Assembly (NCBI GenBank): GCA_017514345.1
Contig: JAFWKC010000032.1
Location: 1-34,002, forward strand
DNA: 34,002 nucleotides
From: Eubacterium sp.
GTDB lineage: Bacteria > Bacillota > Clostridia > Oscillospirales > Acutalibacteraceae
Direction of reading: 5' to 3'
Shown piece by piece: positions 1-8,708 of this stretch; the first letter of the stretch is position 1; every line of letters begins with the position of its first letter. The notes under the pieces are model-generated. The model saw only the letters and a program-made list of their open reading frames with translations, was not told where the DNA came from and did not search any database. The position numbers were made by a program, and so were the translations under genes.

Positions 1-11
1 CAAACAAATTC

Positions 12-40
12 TTGCAATATCTGTCGATATATGGTATATT
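12..40 (+). promoter_or_regulatory. Probable sigma-A promoter of the DUF3048 gene
   Basis: TTGCAA at 12-17 and TATATT at 35-40 are separated by 17 bp, close to the vegetative consensus. A ribosome binding site AAAGGA follows at 59-64, 10 bp before the ATG at 75. Confidence 0.55.
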
Positions 41-74
41 TAGTAATGTACTTAAATGAAAGGATTTAATTTTT

Positions 75-1127
75 ATGAAAAAATTTACTGCTTTGCTGCT
101 TGCAGCAATACTTATTTTAGCGCTTTTCGGCTGTTCAAAGCAGGAGGAGCCTGAAACTACAACAGAAACCACAACGGTTACCACTACTGAAGCAATTAAA
201 ACCTACAACCCGCTTACAGGCGATGACAATTTTAACGAAAAGGCAATCGGCAAAAGACCCGTTGCTATCGTTGTTGAAAACCTTACACCCGCAAGACCGC
301 AGTGGGCAATCGGCACGTCCGACATCATTATGGAGGGCGAGGTAGAAGGCGGTATCAGCCGTATGCTCTGGCTGTACGCTGACTATACCGACGTTCCAGA
401 AAAGGTTGGTCCTATCCGTTCAGCACGTCCGTCATACGTTAAATTCGCAAAGATGTTTGACGCCATTTACATTCACTGGGGCGGAAGCCACAGCAAGGCA
501 GGCTACGTCGGTGGTTATGAAACTATCAAAAAAGAGGGCGTTGACGACATCGACGGTATGGCAGGCGGAAAGCTTTACGGACGCGACACCACAAGAAAGG
601 TATCGTCAGAGCATCGCGGAATTGTTCACGGCAACTTAATTCCAGAGGTTATCTCCGAAAAGAAGTTCAGAACAGACCTCAATAAAGAAAAGGTATCTGA
701 GCTCAGCTTTAACGACGATATTCAGCCAGCAGGCACAGAAATGGCTGACAAGGTAAACGTAACCTTCTCAAAGAGAACTGACACAAGAAAATTCACATAC
801 AATTCTGAGGACGGCAAGTACCACACAAACGACTGGAAAGCAGACGTTAAGTTCCAGAATCTTATTATCCTTATGGATGAAACGGAATACATCACCACGC
901 CTTATAAGAAAGCTACTACAACGTATCTTAACTATCACTATAAGGGCGGCATGGGCTACTACGTTTCAAACGGCACAAAAGCTACAATTAAGTGGGCAGT
1001 TACAGACGGCAAGCTTACACTTACTGACGAAAGCGGCGCAGAGCTGAAAATCAACAAGGGTAAATCATATATCGGTCTTGCTTCCTCAAATAACGAAGGC
1101 AAGGTTGCATTCCCGACAACTGAATAA
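75..1127 (+). CDS. DUF3048 (YerB-like) lipoprotein
   Basis: A 350-residue secreted lipoprotein. The N-terminus is a lipoprotein signal: MKK, a hydrophobic stretch and lipobox ALFGC, with Cys20 as the likely lipidated residue. A Thr/Glu-rich linker (about 24-42) precedes the folded part. The body, with motifs such as VAIVVEN, GGISRMLWLY and KVGPIRSARP, matches the DUF3048 family (B. subtilis YerB), whose biochemical function is unknown. By its signal it should sit on the outer face of the membrane. The start is set by AAAGGA upstream. It is monocistronic: promoter at 12-40 and terminator at 1142-1170. The family call is from recognition of conserved motifs, not from a search. Confidence 0.85.
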   Translation: MKKFTALLLAAILILALFGCSKQEEPETTTETTTVTTTEAIKTYNPLTGDDNFNEKAIGKRPVAIVVENLTPARPQWAIGTSDIIMEGEVEGGISRMLWLYADYTDVPEKVGPIRSARPSYVKFAKMFDAIYIHWGGSHSKAGYVGGYETIKKEGVDDIDGMAGGKLYGRDTTRKVSSEHRGIVHGNLIPEVISEKKFRTDLNKEKVSELSFNDDIQPAGTEMADKVNVTFSKRTDTRKFTYNSEDGKYHTNDWKADVKFQNLIILMDETEYITTPYKKATTTYLNYHYKGGMGYYVSNGTKATIKWAVTDGKLTLTDESGAELKINKGKSYIGLASSNNEGKVAFPTTE

Positions 1128-1141
1128 AAAAAGATGATAAT

Positions 1142-1174
1142 AAAAAATCGCTTTCAAAAAGCGGTTTTTTTATT
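1142..1174 (+). terminator. Rho-independent terminator after DUF3048 gene
   Basis: A 13-bp stem (1142-1154 with 1158-1170, one T:G pair) with loop CAA. The right arm ends in a T-run that continues as TATTTTATT. Confidence 0.85.
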
Positions 1175-1190
1175 TTATTCAAATTACCTA

Positions 1191-1218
1191 TTGCATTATT
1201 CAGTAAAAGGTATATAAT
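1191..1218 (+). promoter_or_regulatory. Probable promoter of the MATE gene
   Basis: TTGCAT at 1191-1196 and a perfect TATAAT at 1213-1218 are 16 bp apart. The -10 box covers the ATG at 1217, so that ATG would lie upstream of the transcript start and cannot be the main initiation codon. Confidence 0.6.
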
Positions 1219-1252
1219 GGTAAATAAATTTGTACACCCGAGGTATATTGTA

Positions 1253-2602
1253 GTGAAACATAAAACGGATATGCTTCACGGAAACGCGATAAAAAGTATT
1301 ATACTTTTTGCGCTTCCGATAATGCTTTCGTCACTATTACAATATAATTACGCTCTTGTTGACAACATCATTGTCGGACGGTACGTCAGCACAGACGCGC
1401 TGGCGGCTGTAGGCAGCGTCGGCGCGATTAATTCGTTCATAATCGGCGCGGCGCTCGGACTGACAAGCGGCTTTACAATTCCCGTTGCTCACGCGTTCGG
1501 CGCGGGCGACAGGCGCAAGGTGGCGCACTATGCGGGAAGCAGCATTGTAGTTGCGTTCATCATCGGCTGCTTTATCGTCGTTACGGCGCATATTCTGTCA
1601 AAGCCCCTGCTCCGTTTAGTCGGCACGCCCGAGGAGATTATCGACTTATCCGCGGCGTACGTCAACATTCTTTATTTCGGCGTTCCGTTTCAGATGCTGT
1701 CGAACAACTTTACGGCTATATCGCGCGCCGTAGGAGAAAGCAGAAAGCCGCTGTACTTCTTCATAATAAGCGTTTTCATCAACTTCTGTCTTGACCTGCT
1801 TTTTGTAAAGGCGTTCAAGTGGGGCGTTGAGGGCGCGGCGGCGGCGACGCTGATATCGCATATGGTTGCCGCTGGACTTACGGGAATGTACATAATCAAA
1901 ATCAACCCTGACGTCGAAATTACGAAGCGCGACCTTAAGCTTGATGTAAAAACGGGTTGGGAGCAGGTCAAGCTCGGTATTCCCGTATCGCTTCAGTTCA
2001 CAATTACCTCTGTCGGCTCGATGTGTCTTCAGAGCGCAGTAAACTCCTTCGGACCGAACGTTATTGCAGGCTTTACCGCCGCAGGCAGAGTAGAAAATCT
2101 GACTAACCTGCCGATGTCGGCGCTCGGCGTTGCGACGCAGACGTTCGTCGGACAGAATTACGGCGCAAAGAACTACGCGCGCATAACAAAATCGGTCAAG
2201 GAGATTTTCCTGCTTGACCTCGGCGTATCGCTTGCTATGAGCTTACTGCTGTTCTTAATCGGCGAGCCCGTCGTGTCGCTGTTTATGAGCGAGCAGAACC
2301 CCGAAATTATGAACGCGGCGCACAGATACATTCTTGCGACCTGCGAATGCTACAGCCTTGTAGCCGTGCTGTTTGTGCTCAGGAACACGCTGCAGGGACT
2401 CGGCTTCACGTACGCAAATATGACGGCGGGCGCAGGCGAGCTTGCAGGAAGAATACTGATTGCGTTCGTATTCACCCCGCTTATCGGCTTTTCGGCAGTA
2501 TGCTATGCTGCACCCGCGGCGTGGTTGCTTGCCGACATACCGCTTGCGATAATCTACCTGTCAAAGCACAGAAAATTCAAAAAATTAGCAAAAGAAAATT
2601 AA
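1253..2602 (+). CDS. MATE family multidrug/toxin efflux transporter
   Basis: A 449-residue polytopic membrane protein of the MATE family (NorM/DinF type), exporting cationic drugs or metabolites by cation antiport. About 12 hydrophobic segments are visible. Conserved pieces include FALPIMLSSLLQ in the first helix, VDNIIVGRYV (the usual V-D-x-x-x-v-G signature), and GVATQTFVGQNYGA at the start of the second half. I place the start at GTG 1253, with GAGG at 1240-1243 nine bases upstream, because the ATG at 1217 lies inside the -10 box. The upstream ATG would add 12 non-hydrophobic residues. It stands alone between two terminators. The substrate cannot be told from sequence. Confidence 0.88.
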   Translation: MKHKTDMLHGNAIKSIILFALPIMLSSLLQYNYALVDNIIVGRYVSTDALAAVGSVGAINSFIIGAALGLTSGFTIPVAHAFGAGDRRKVAHYAGSSIVVAFIIGCFIVVTAHILSKPLLRLVGTPEEIIDLSAAYVNILYFGVPFQMLSNNFTAISRAVGESRKPLYFFIISVFINFCLDLLFVKAFKWGVEGAAAATLISHMVAAGLTGMYIIKINPDVEITKRDLKLDVKTGWEQVKLGIPVSLQFTITSVGSMCLQSAVNSFGPNVIAGFTAAGRVENLTNLPMSALGVATQTFVGQNYGAKNYARITKSVKEIFLLDLGVSLAMSLLLFLIGEPVVSLFMSEQNPEIMNAAHRYILATCECYSLVAVLFVLRNTLQGLGFTYANMTAGAGELAGRILIAFVFTPLIGFSAVCYAAPAAWLLADIPLAIIYLSKHRKFKKLAKEN

Positions 2603-2618
2603 TCATATTTCATTTATT

Positions 2619-2648
2619 ACAGACCGAAAACATTTCGGTCTGTTTTTT
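2619..2648 (+). terminator. Rho-independent terminator after MATE gene
   Basis: A perfect 11-bp stem (ACAGACCGAAA at 2619-2629 with its complement at 2633-2643), 3-nt loop ACA, then TTTTT. Confidence 0.9.
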
Positions 2649-2688
2649 CGGGATTCATAAGTTCAACATAATAGCAAAAGCATATTTC

Positions 2689-2717
2689 TTGACTGTTGTT
2701 TTAATAAATGATAAAAT
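2689..2717 (+). promoter_or_regulatory. Probable promoter of the RCC1-lipase gene
   Basis: TTGACT at 2689-2694, a 17-bp spacer and TAAAAT at 2712-2717 fit a vegetative promoter. It leaves a leader of about 70 nt before the ATG at 2792. Confidence 0.5.
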
Positions 2718-2791
2718 AATATAGTCAAATATTAATTTTTAAAATTAGTATTCAGTTGCATTATGTTTTTTATTGTTTAAGGAGGATGTTT

Positions 2792-5700
2792 ATGAAAAAA
2801 GTTATAAGTTTGCTTTTATCCGTTATAATGCTGCTGAGCATTACGGCAGGACTGGATTTTTCGGCTATAGCAGAAACAAATCCTACTGATATTGTTTCTA
2901 TTTCTGCAGGATATGATTTGTCAACTGCTGTTAGAGCAGACGGCTCTGTTTGGACATGGGGCGGAAATTCTATAAAAAACCTAGGTTTAGCAGTTGGCAC
3001 TTCCACCAATTCTCCAACTATGATTTGTAGCAAAAATGCAGAATCAGCAAAATGCAGTCATTACTATGGTTTTGATTATAGCAGTAATAATAATTATTAT
3101 ACTCAAAATAATTCCGCAATTCTTAAAAATGACGGTTCTTTATGGATGTATGGAACAGGAAGGTTTGGATCGCAAGGCAACGATAATTCAAATTACCAAA
3201 AGCCCCATAAAGTGCTTGAAACCGTTGTAGACTATGATGTAGCTGGTGCTCATTCTGCTGCCGTTACTTATGACGGAAAACTGTATATGTGGGGATATAA
3301 CAAATTTGGTCAAATAGGCAATAATTCTACCGAATCGGTTTATTCTCCTACTGAGGTTTTATCTAATGTTGTTTCAGTTTCATTAAGCAGAGGTTACGAA
3401 AGTAACTCTACAGGCAACGGTCATAGTGCAGCAATTACGTCTGATGGTTCGCTTTATATGTGGGGATGTAACAGATATGGTCAGCTTGGTGACGGTACTA
3501 CTGAAGACTCATATGTACCTAAAAAGATAACGGATAACGTTAAACAAGTTTCACTTGGTGAATCTTTTACAGTTGTTTTAAAAAAAGATGGAACGGTATG
3601 GACTTGCGGTGAGAATGATAAAGGCCAGTTAGCAAAAGGAACAACTCAAGGTTATACAACTGACATGACAACACATTATAGTAATGGGGCTACAATCATA
3701 GATGACATGTGGCCCACAAATGTACCGGACAGTGATAAAGTGCTCTCAAAGGTCGTTGATTTGGAAGATTATGATGTGCGTTCTATTGAAGCGGGCTTTG
3801 ATAACGCTGCTGCTTTAACTTCTAACGGATTTCTGCTTATGTGGGGAGGCAATTCGAACGGAAAACTTGGAAACGGCTATACTTCTAATAATTCAAATCC
3901 GAGTATTGTTATGAGTAGCGTTAAGTCGGTTGCATTAGGTTTTGCACATACGATTGCTGTTAAAATTGACAATTCAATTTGGACTTGGGGATATAACTAT
4001 TGGGGTCAATTGGGCGACGGAACAACAACCTCACAAAAGAAGCCCATTGAGATAACACTGGGAAGATTAAAAGCCGATTTTAAAGCAGGTGGTAAAACCA
4101 ATAGCTTAAATGTGTTTTTAGATGATGCCTATTATAATAAAAACGCAACGATTTTTAATAAAGATTTGTCAATCGATGGAATTGTGCTGAGTGAGGCTGC
4201 TTACAGCAACTCAAAGGTTATTGAGCAGTTTGGATATAGTATTGTAGTGAACGGAATGAGCAATAACGGAATTGACAAGCCAGGATTCCTTATCGGATAC
4301 AAAGTAATGTATGACTATGACGAGCCTCGAGTCGAAATAATTATGGCTATAAGAGGAACAAAGTCTATAGCAAGTGCGGATGCAATAACCGATGTTAAAA
4401 GCGTACGTGACGGATTCAATAAGGCTACAGACTACTGCTATGAACAGTTAACATCGGCAAAATCAAAAATATCAAGCAATCTTGGTTTACTGGGATTGTC
4501 AATGGCAAAAAAGAACACAAAGTATTTTCTTGTCGGTCATAGCCTTGGCGGCGCTTGTGCAGGTAAGCTCGCTCTTAGAATGAATAATGACGGTTTTGCA
4601 TATTCAAATAACATTTATTGTTATACTTACGCTGCACCAAATTACACCAATATTAATGAGAAAATGGATTCGGTTGTGGATTATCTTGGAATTCATAATG
4701 TTATTAATATTGCTGATACAGTACCACGAGTTCCAACTATGATGTGGTATTTTGAACCGTTTTGGGGCATAACTCTATATAAAGCCGGTACATCTTATAA
4801 TTATTCGACATCTGCTAATCTGTCTTCTTTTAATTCAATAATATATGATTTATATGATGAAATTCCATGGGATACATTTTTGCCGCTTAAATCCCATATG
4901 ACTTCAACATACTATGCTTTATTGAAATGCACTCAGAGTACCGGAACATCGTTTTCTAATTATTTAATACGTTTGCTATCCGTTCATTGTCCTGTTGACG
5001 TTGAGGTTTACGACGGAAACGGTGAACTTTGCGGATATTCAAGGGGTGAAGATGTTACATATCCGAATCTTTCGGCAGTAAGAATTACCGTTGTTGACGA
5101 TGAAAAGTATATTGAACTCCCTGACGAATCATATACAGTTAAATACATCGGTACTGATTCAGGCACAATGAAGGTTGAGGACCAGTTGATTAATGTTGAG
5201 TCAAGTGAGGTCGAATCCGAAAAGGTATTTGAAGGTGTTGTGCTTGAAGAAGGAAAGCAGTTTGAAAGCGTTATTGACGCCGAAGATACGGATAAAACCG
5301 ATTTGTATGTTGTAGACAGTGACGGCGACAAGATAAGCAGCGTTGATGTAAACGGTGCTGAAACCGACCTTTATACTTATGATATTACAGAGCATAATAT
5401 TCAAATCAGCACGGATAGTTATAAGTATGACGGAACGGCAAAAACGCAGACTGTATCTGTTGAAGGTCTGACAGAAGGCACGGATTACAGAGTTATTTAT
5501 GACAACAATATTGCTGTCGGTACGGCTACCGTAACTGTTAAAGGCATTAACGATTATTACGGCAGAGAGAGCAAAACCTTTAAGATTTATGACGAAGGTA
5601 CTTGCAGCGAAACCGTAAGTTGGAAGCTCTCGCCATCCGGTACGTTGACAATTACAGGTACCGGTGAAATTCCAAATTATGACAATGAAGCTCCTGCTCC

Positions 5701-6631
5701 TTGGTCGGCACATAAGGAAACAATCAGTAAAATCGTTATCAATGACGGCGTAACTGCAATAGGTAATAATGCTTTTGCAGGTTGTGAGGAAGCAAGTGAA
5801 ATATATATTCCGTCAAGTGTAACGGCTATCGGTGAAAATGCTACAGATGGATGCTCAAAACTGACGAGTATAACCTACACAGGCACAAGCGACGAGTGGA
5901 ACGAAATTACCGTAGGCGAAGGTAACACAGTTGTTGAAAACACAGAAAAAACATATTCGTCAACTGAAAGCGGGCATATTTGGGACAACGGAGTAATTAC
6001 AAAAACGGCAACCTGCTCCGCAGAGGGCGAAATGACCTACACCTGTACCGAGTGCGGAACAACCAAAACCGAGCCGGTTGCTAAAGTCGCTCACAGTTAT
6101 GAAACAAAAATAACGCAGCCTACTTGCACGGCAAAGGGCTACACAACGTATACTTGTTTAGAATGCGGCAATACATACGTTTCTGATTATGTAAATGCCA
6201 AAGAGCATACAGTTGTTGTTGACGCGGCGGTGCCTGCGACTTATACAAGCGAGGGCAAAACCGAGGGTAAGCATTGTTCAGTTTGCGGAACGGTGCTTGT
6301 TGCACAGCAGACGGTAGCTAAGCTCGCGAAGAAAGATAACACGTTGAGTGTTAAGGCAAAGAAGCCAACGGTTAAGCTCGCGAAGCTTAAGAAAAAGAAT
6401 CAAACGATTGCCGCTAAAAAGGCTGTAACCGTAAGCGGCGCTCAAGGCAAGGTTACCTTCAAAAAAGCAAAGGGCAATAAGAAAATTACGGTTGCGAAAA
6501 ACGGCAAGATTACTGTTAAAAAGGGCTTGAAGAAGGGCAAATACAAGATTAGAATAACCGTTAATGCCGCAGGCAATAACGAATATAATCCTGCTTCAAA
6601 AACGGTAACAGTAACAGTTATAGTAAAATAA
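2792..6631 (+). CDS. Secreted RCC1-repeat / class 3 lipase / BspA-repeat protein
   Basis: A 1279-residue exported protein. The start is ATG 2792, with AAGGAGG at 2779-2785 six bases upstream; the in-frame ATG at 2756 adds a non-signal segment. Order: signal peptide (1-27, AIA/E cleavage); RCC1-type beta-propeller repeats (about 33-430, seven WxxGxN...GQLGDGT units); a class 3 lipase/esterase domain (about 440-720) with GHSLGG and likely triad Ser584, Asp642, His702; an acidic linker; an Ig-like segment (about 866-935); a BspA-type leucine-rich repeat (about 940-1050); two or three CxxC modules (about 1060-1170); and a Lys-rich tail (about 1180-1279). No LPxTG anchor is seen. Probably an extracellular or wall-associated lipase or adhesin. 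Ester substrate unknown. It is monocistronic, and its AT-rich N-terminal half differs in base use from neighbouring genes. Confidence 0.85.
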   Translation: MKKVISLLLSVIMLLSITAGLDFSAIAETNPTDIVSISAGYDLSTAVRADGSVWTWGGNSIKNLGLAVGTSTNSPTMICSKNAESAKCSHYYGFDYSSNNNYYTQNNSAILKNDGSLWMYGTGRFGSQGNDNSNYQKPHKVLETVVDYDVAGAHSAAVTYDGKLYMWGYNKFGQIGNNSTESVYSPTEVLSNVVSVSLSRGYESNSTGNGHSAAITSDGSLYMWGCNRYGQLGDGTTEDSYVPKKITDNVKQVSLGESFTVVLKKDGTVWTCGENDKGQLAKGTTQGYTTDMTTHYSNGATIIDDMWPTNVPDSDKVLSKVVDLEDYDVRSIEAGFDNAAALTSNGFLLMWGGNSNGKLGNGYTSNNSNPSIVMSSVKSVALGFAHTIAVKIDNSIWTWGYNYWGQLGDGTTTSQKKPIEITLGRLKADFKAGGKTNSLNVFLDDAYYNKNATIFNKDLSIDGIVLSEAAYSNSKVIEQFGYSIVVNGMSNNGIDKPGFLIGYKVMYDYDEPRVEIIMAIRGTKSIASADAITDVKSVRDGFNKATDYCYEQLTSAKSKISSNLGLLGLSMAKKNTKYFLVGHSLGGACAGKLALRMNNDGFAYSNNIYCYTYAAPNYTNINEKMDSVVDYLGIHNVINIADTVPRVPTMMWYFEPFWGITLYKAGTSYNYSTSANLSSFNSIIYDLYDEIPWDTFLPLKSHMTSTYYALLKCTQSTGTSFSNYLIRLLSVHCPVDVEVYDGNGELCGYSRGEDVTYPNLSAVRITVVDDEKYIELPDESYTVKYIGTDSGTMKVEDQLINVESSEVESEKVFEGVVLEEGKQFESVIDAEDTDKTDLYVVDSDGDKISSVDVNGAETDLYTYDITEHNIQISTDSYKYDGTAKTQTVSVEGLTEGTDYRVIYDNNIAVGTATVTVKGINDYYGRESKTFKIYDEGTCSETVSWKLSPSGTLTITGTGEIPNYDNEAPAPWSAHKETISKIVINDGVTAIGNNAFAGCEEASEIYIPSSVTAIGENATDGCSKLTSITYTGTSDEWNEITVGEGNTVVENTEKTYSSTESGHIWDNGVITKTATCSAEGEMTYTCTECGTTKTEPVAKVAHSYETKITQPTCTAKGYTTYTCLECGNTYVSDYVNAKEHTVVVDAAVPATYTSEGKTEGKHCSVCGTVLVAQQTVAKLAKKDNTLSVKAKKPTVKLAKLKKKNQTIAAKKAVTVSGAQGKVTFKKAKGNKKITVAKNGKITVKKGLKKGKYKIRITVNAAGNNEYNPASKTVTVTVIVK

Positions 6632-6640
6632 ACGAAAAAC

Positions 6641-6670
6641 GAGCACGGCGATTGCCGTGCTCAGTTTTTT
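6641..6670 (+). terminator. Terminator after the lipase gene, probably bidirectional
   Basis: GAGCACGGC (6641-6649) pairs perfectly with 6654-6662 around loop GATT and is followed by a T-run at 6665-6670. On the minus strand the same stem is followed by GTTTTTCG, so it may also stop ilvE transcripts. Confidence 0.88.
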
Positions 6671-6699
6671 ATTTTGATGCCCCAACGGGAGCTTTTTGA

Positions 6700-7725
6700 T
6701 TAGTCGATTTCTACTATCCAGCCTTCGGGAGCTTCGATTCTGCCCATCTGGATGCCTGTGAGCGTGTCGTAAAGCTTCTTTGTAATCGGACCCATTTCGT
6801 CCATACCTGACGGGAAGCAGATTTCTTCGCCGTGGTTAACAATCTTGCCGACAGGCGAGATAACGGCTGCAGTTCCGCAAAGACCGCATTCTGCCATATC
6901 CTTAACCTCTTCAAGCGTAACCTCGCGGTGCTCAACTGTAAGACCGAGATACTTTTCGGCAACAATCATAAGCGAGCGGCGTGTGATTGACGGAAGAATC
7001 GAGTCGCTCTTTGGAGTAACAATCTTGCCATCCTTAGTTACAAACAGGAAGTTTGCGCCGCCTGTTTCCTCTACCTTTGTTCTTGTTGCAGGGTCAAGGT
7101 ACATATTCTCATCATAGCCGTTGTTGTGTGCGTCTACGATGTTGTGAAGCGACATAGCATAGTTAAGACCTGCCTTGATGTTACCAGTGCCGTGAGGCGC
7201 TGCTCTGTCAAGGTCGGATACGCGGATTGTAATCGGCTTTGCGCCGCCCTTGAAGTAAGGACCTACGGGAGTAGCAAAAATTCTGAACTGATACTCGTCA
7301 GCAGGCTTTACGCCGATAACTGCGTTTGAGCCGAACATAAACGGTCTGATATAGAGCGTTGCGCCGCTTCCGTATGGCGGTACCCACGCTGAATTAGCCT
7401 TGACAACAGCCTTTACAGCCTCGATAAACTTGTCCTCGGGGAAAACAGGCATTTCGAGCTTTTCGCAGCTGTCCTTCATACGCGAAGCATTGAGGTCGGG
7501 GCGGAAGCATACGATTTTGCCGTCCTCGGTTGTGTAAGCCTTCAGTCCTTCAAAACAGGTCTGAGCGTACTGAAGCACACCTGCGCACTCGGTCATAGTG
7601 ATAGTTGCGTCCTCGGTGAGCACACCGTCGTCCCACTTGCCGTCCTTGTAGTTCGATACAAATCTAAGGTCAGTCGGCATATAGGCAAAGCCGAGTGAGC
7701 CCCAATCAATATCTTTCTTTTGCAT
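6700..7725 (-). CDS. ilvE: Branched-chain amino acid aminotransferase (fold type IV PLP enzyme)
   Basis: A 341-residue cytosolic enzyme that reversibly transfers the amino group between leucine, isoleucine or valine and 2-oxoglutarate, the last step of branched-chain synthesis. Visible family marks are AQTCFEGLKAY (55-65), YIRPFMFG (125-132), GTGNIKAGLNYA with the PLP-binding Lys184, and EETGGANFLFV. The length matches the larger IlvE subgroup (BCAT type II-like, about 340-360). The ATG at 7725 has AAAGGAGA nine bases upstream. The promoter-to-start distance is only about 40 nt, leaving no room for a T-box leader. It has no ilv/leu neighbours here and is divergent from ymdB. Confidence 0.95.
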   Translation of the reverse strand: MQKKDIDWGSLGFAYMPTDLRFVSNYKDGKWDDGVLTEDATITMTECAGVLQYAQTCFEGLKAYTTEDGKIVCFRPDLNASRMKDSCEKLEMPVFPEDKFIEAVKAVVKANSAWVPPYGSGATLYIRPFMFGSNAVIGVKPADEYQFRIFATPVGPYFKGGAKPITIRVSDLDRAAPHGTGNIKAGLNYAMSLHNIVDAHNNGYDENMYLDPATRTKVEETGGANFLFVTKDGKIVTPKSDSILPSITRRSLMIVAEKYLGLTVEHREVTLEEVKDMAECGLCGTAAVISPVGKIVNHGEEICFPSGMDEMGPITKKLYDTLTGIQMGRIEAPEGWIVEID

Positions 7726-7771
7726 TTATATACATCTCCTTTAGAATGTTATACATAATAATACATTAAAC

Positions 7772-7800
7772 ATAATACCACATAAATTTGACGATTTCAA
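7772..7800 (-). promoter_or_regulatory. Probable promoter of ilvE
   Basis: On the minus strand TTGAAA (7800-7795), a 17-bp spacer and TATTAT (7777-7772) form a vegetative-type promoter about 45 bp upstream of the ilvE start. Confidence 0.55.
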
Positions 7801-7861
7801 CAATTAATTATTCTTTTGTCTATGTGATTATTAATAGATTATAAAATTTGTAATTAATCTA

Positions 7862-7890
7862 TTGTTTTTAATAATTAACTAAGATATAAT
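7862..7890 (+). promoter_or_regulatory. Probable promoter of the ymdB-recG operon
   Basis: TTGTTT at 7862-7867, a 17-bp spacer and a perfect TATAAT at 7885-7890. The short leader contains a small inverted repeat, GGAG-AAG-CTCTCC, at about 7906-7918. The ribosome binding site for the first gene is weak (CGGTG at 7926-7930). Confidence 0.6.
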
Positions 7891-7934
7891 ATAGATTTGA
7901 ATATCGGAGAAGCTCTCCATAGAAACGGTGAATT

Positions 7935-8708
7935 ATGAATATTTTGTTTATCGGCGACATAGTTTCAAACCAGGGCTGTGATTATCTTTCGGATGTTCTG
8001 CCGAAGCTCAAAATCGAGTACAAAGCGGACATTGTTGTTGCAAACGGCGAAAATTCCGCCAAGGGCAACGGCGTAACTCCTCAGAGCGCAAAGATGATTT
8101 TTGACAGCGGCGTTGACGTAATAACGCTCGGAAATCACGCGCTTCGCAGGCCTGAAATCGCGGATTACCTTGAACGAAACGAGTTCATCCTCCGTCCCGA
8201 AAATTATCACAAAAGCGCGCCAGGCAGAGGCATTACCGTGCTTGACAAGGGACGCTGTCAGGTGCTCGTTGCAAATCTTCAGGGCACGATGTATCTTGAC
8301 AACAACGAAAATCCGTTTGACGCGGCTGACAGAATTGTAGGCTACGCCGAGGAGAACGGAATAAAAACGGTGCTTATTGATTTTCACGCCGAAACGACGA
8401 GCGAAAAACGCGCGCTCGGCTTTTATCTTGACGGCAGGATTTCCGCACTCGTCGGAACACACACGCACGTGCAGACCTCAGACGAGCAGATTTTGCCGTG
8501 CGGCACCGCATATATCACCGACCTCGGTATGACGGGAGCATATTATTCCGTGCTCGGCGTTGAGCCCGAGATTGTAATTAAAAAATTCAGAACTAACCTG
8601 CCTGTCAGATTTACGAGCGCAGACGGTCCCTGCACAATCGAGGGCTGCTTCGTTCAGACAAACGACAAAACAGGCAGAGCAGAAAAGATAGAAAGGTTCA
8701 GACGATGA
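7935..8708 (+). CDS. ymdB: YmdB-like metallophosphoesterase (TIGR00282 family)
   Basis: A 257-residue cytosolic dinuclear-metal phosphoesterase. Members of this family such as B. subtilis YmdB (264 residues) hydrolyse 2',3'-cyclic nucleotides and influence biofilm and motility choices; that role is family knowledge, not shown here. The metal ligands expected for the fold are visible: GDI (Asp8), NGENSAKGNG (Glu39, Asn40), LGNH (Asn67, His68), DFHAE (His151) and GTHTHVQT (His176, His178). First gene of the operon; its stop overlaps the next start (ATGA at 8705-8708), implying translational coupling. The ribosome binding site is weak for this genome. Confidence 0.92.
   Translation: MNILFIGDIVSNQGCDYLSDVLPKLKIEYKADIVVANGENSAKGNGVTPQSAKMIFDSGVDVITLGNHALRRPEIADYLERNEFILRPENYHKSAPGRGITVLDKGRCQVLVANLQGTMYLDNNENPFDAADRIVGYAEENGIKTVLIDFHAETTSEKRALGFYLDGRISALVGTHTHVQTSDEQILPCGTAYITDLGMTGAYYSVLGVEPEIVIKKFRTNLPVRFTSADGPCTIEGCFVQTNDKTGRAEKIERFRR

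Noticed and set aside
7726..7934. Possible T-box or other riboswitch in front of ilvE
   Set aside because: The predicted transcript leader is only about 40 nt, and no T-box sequence or large stem set is present.
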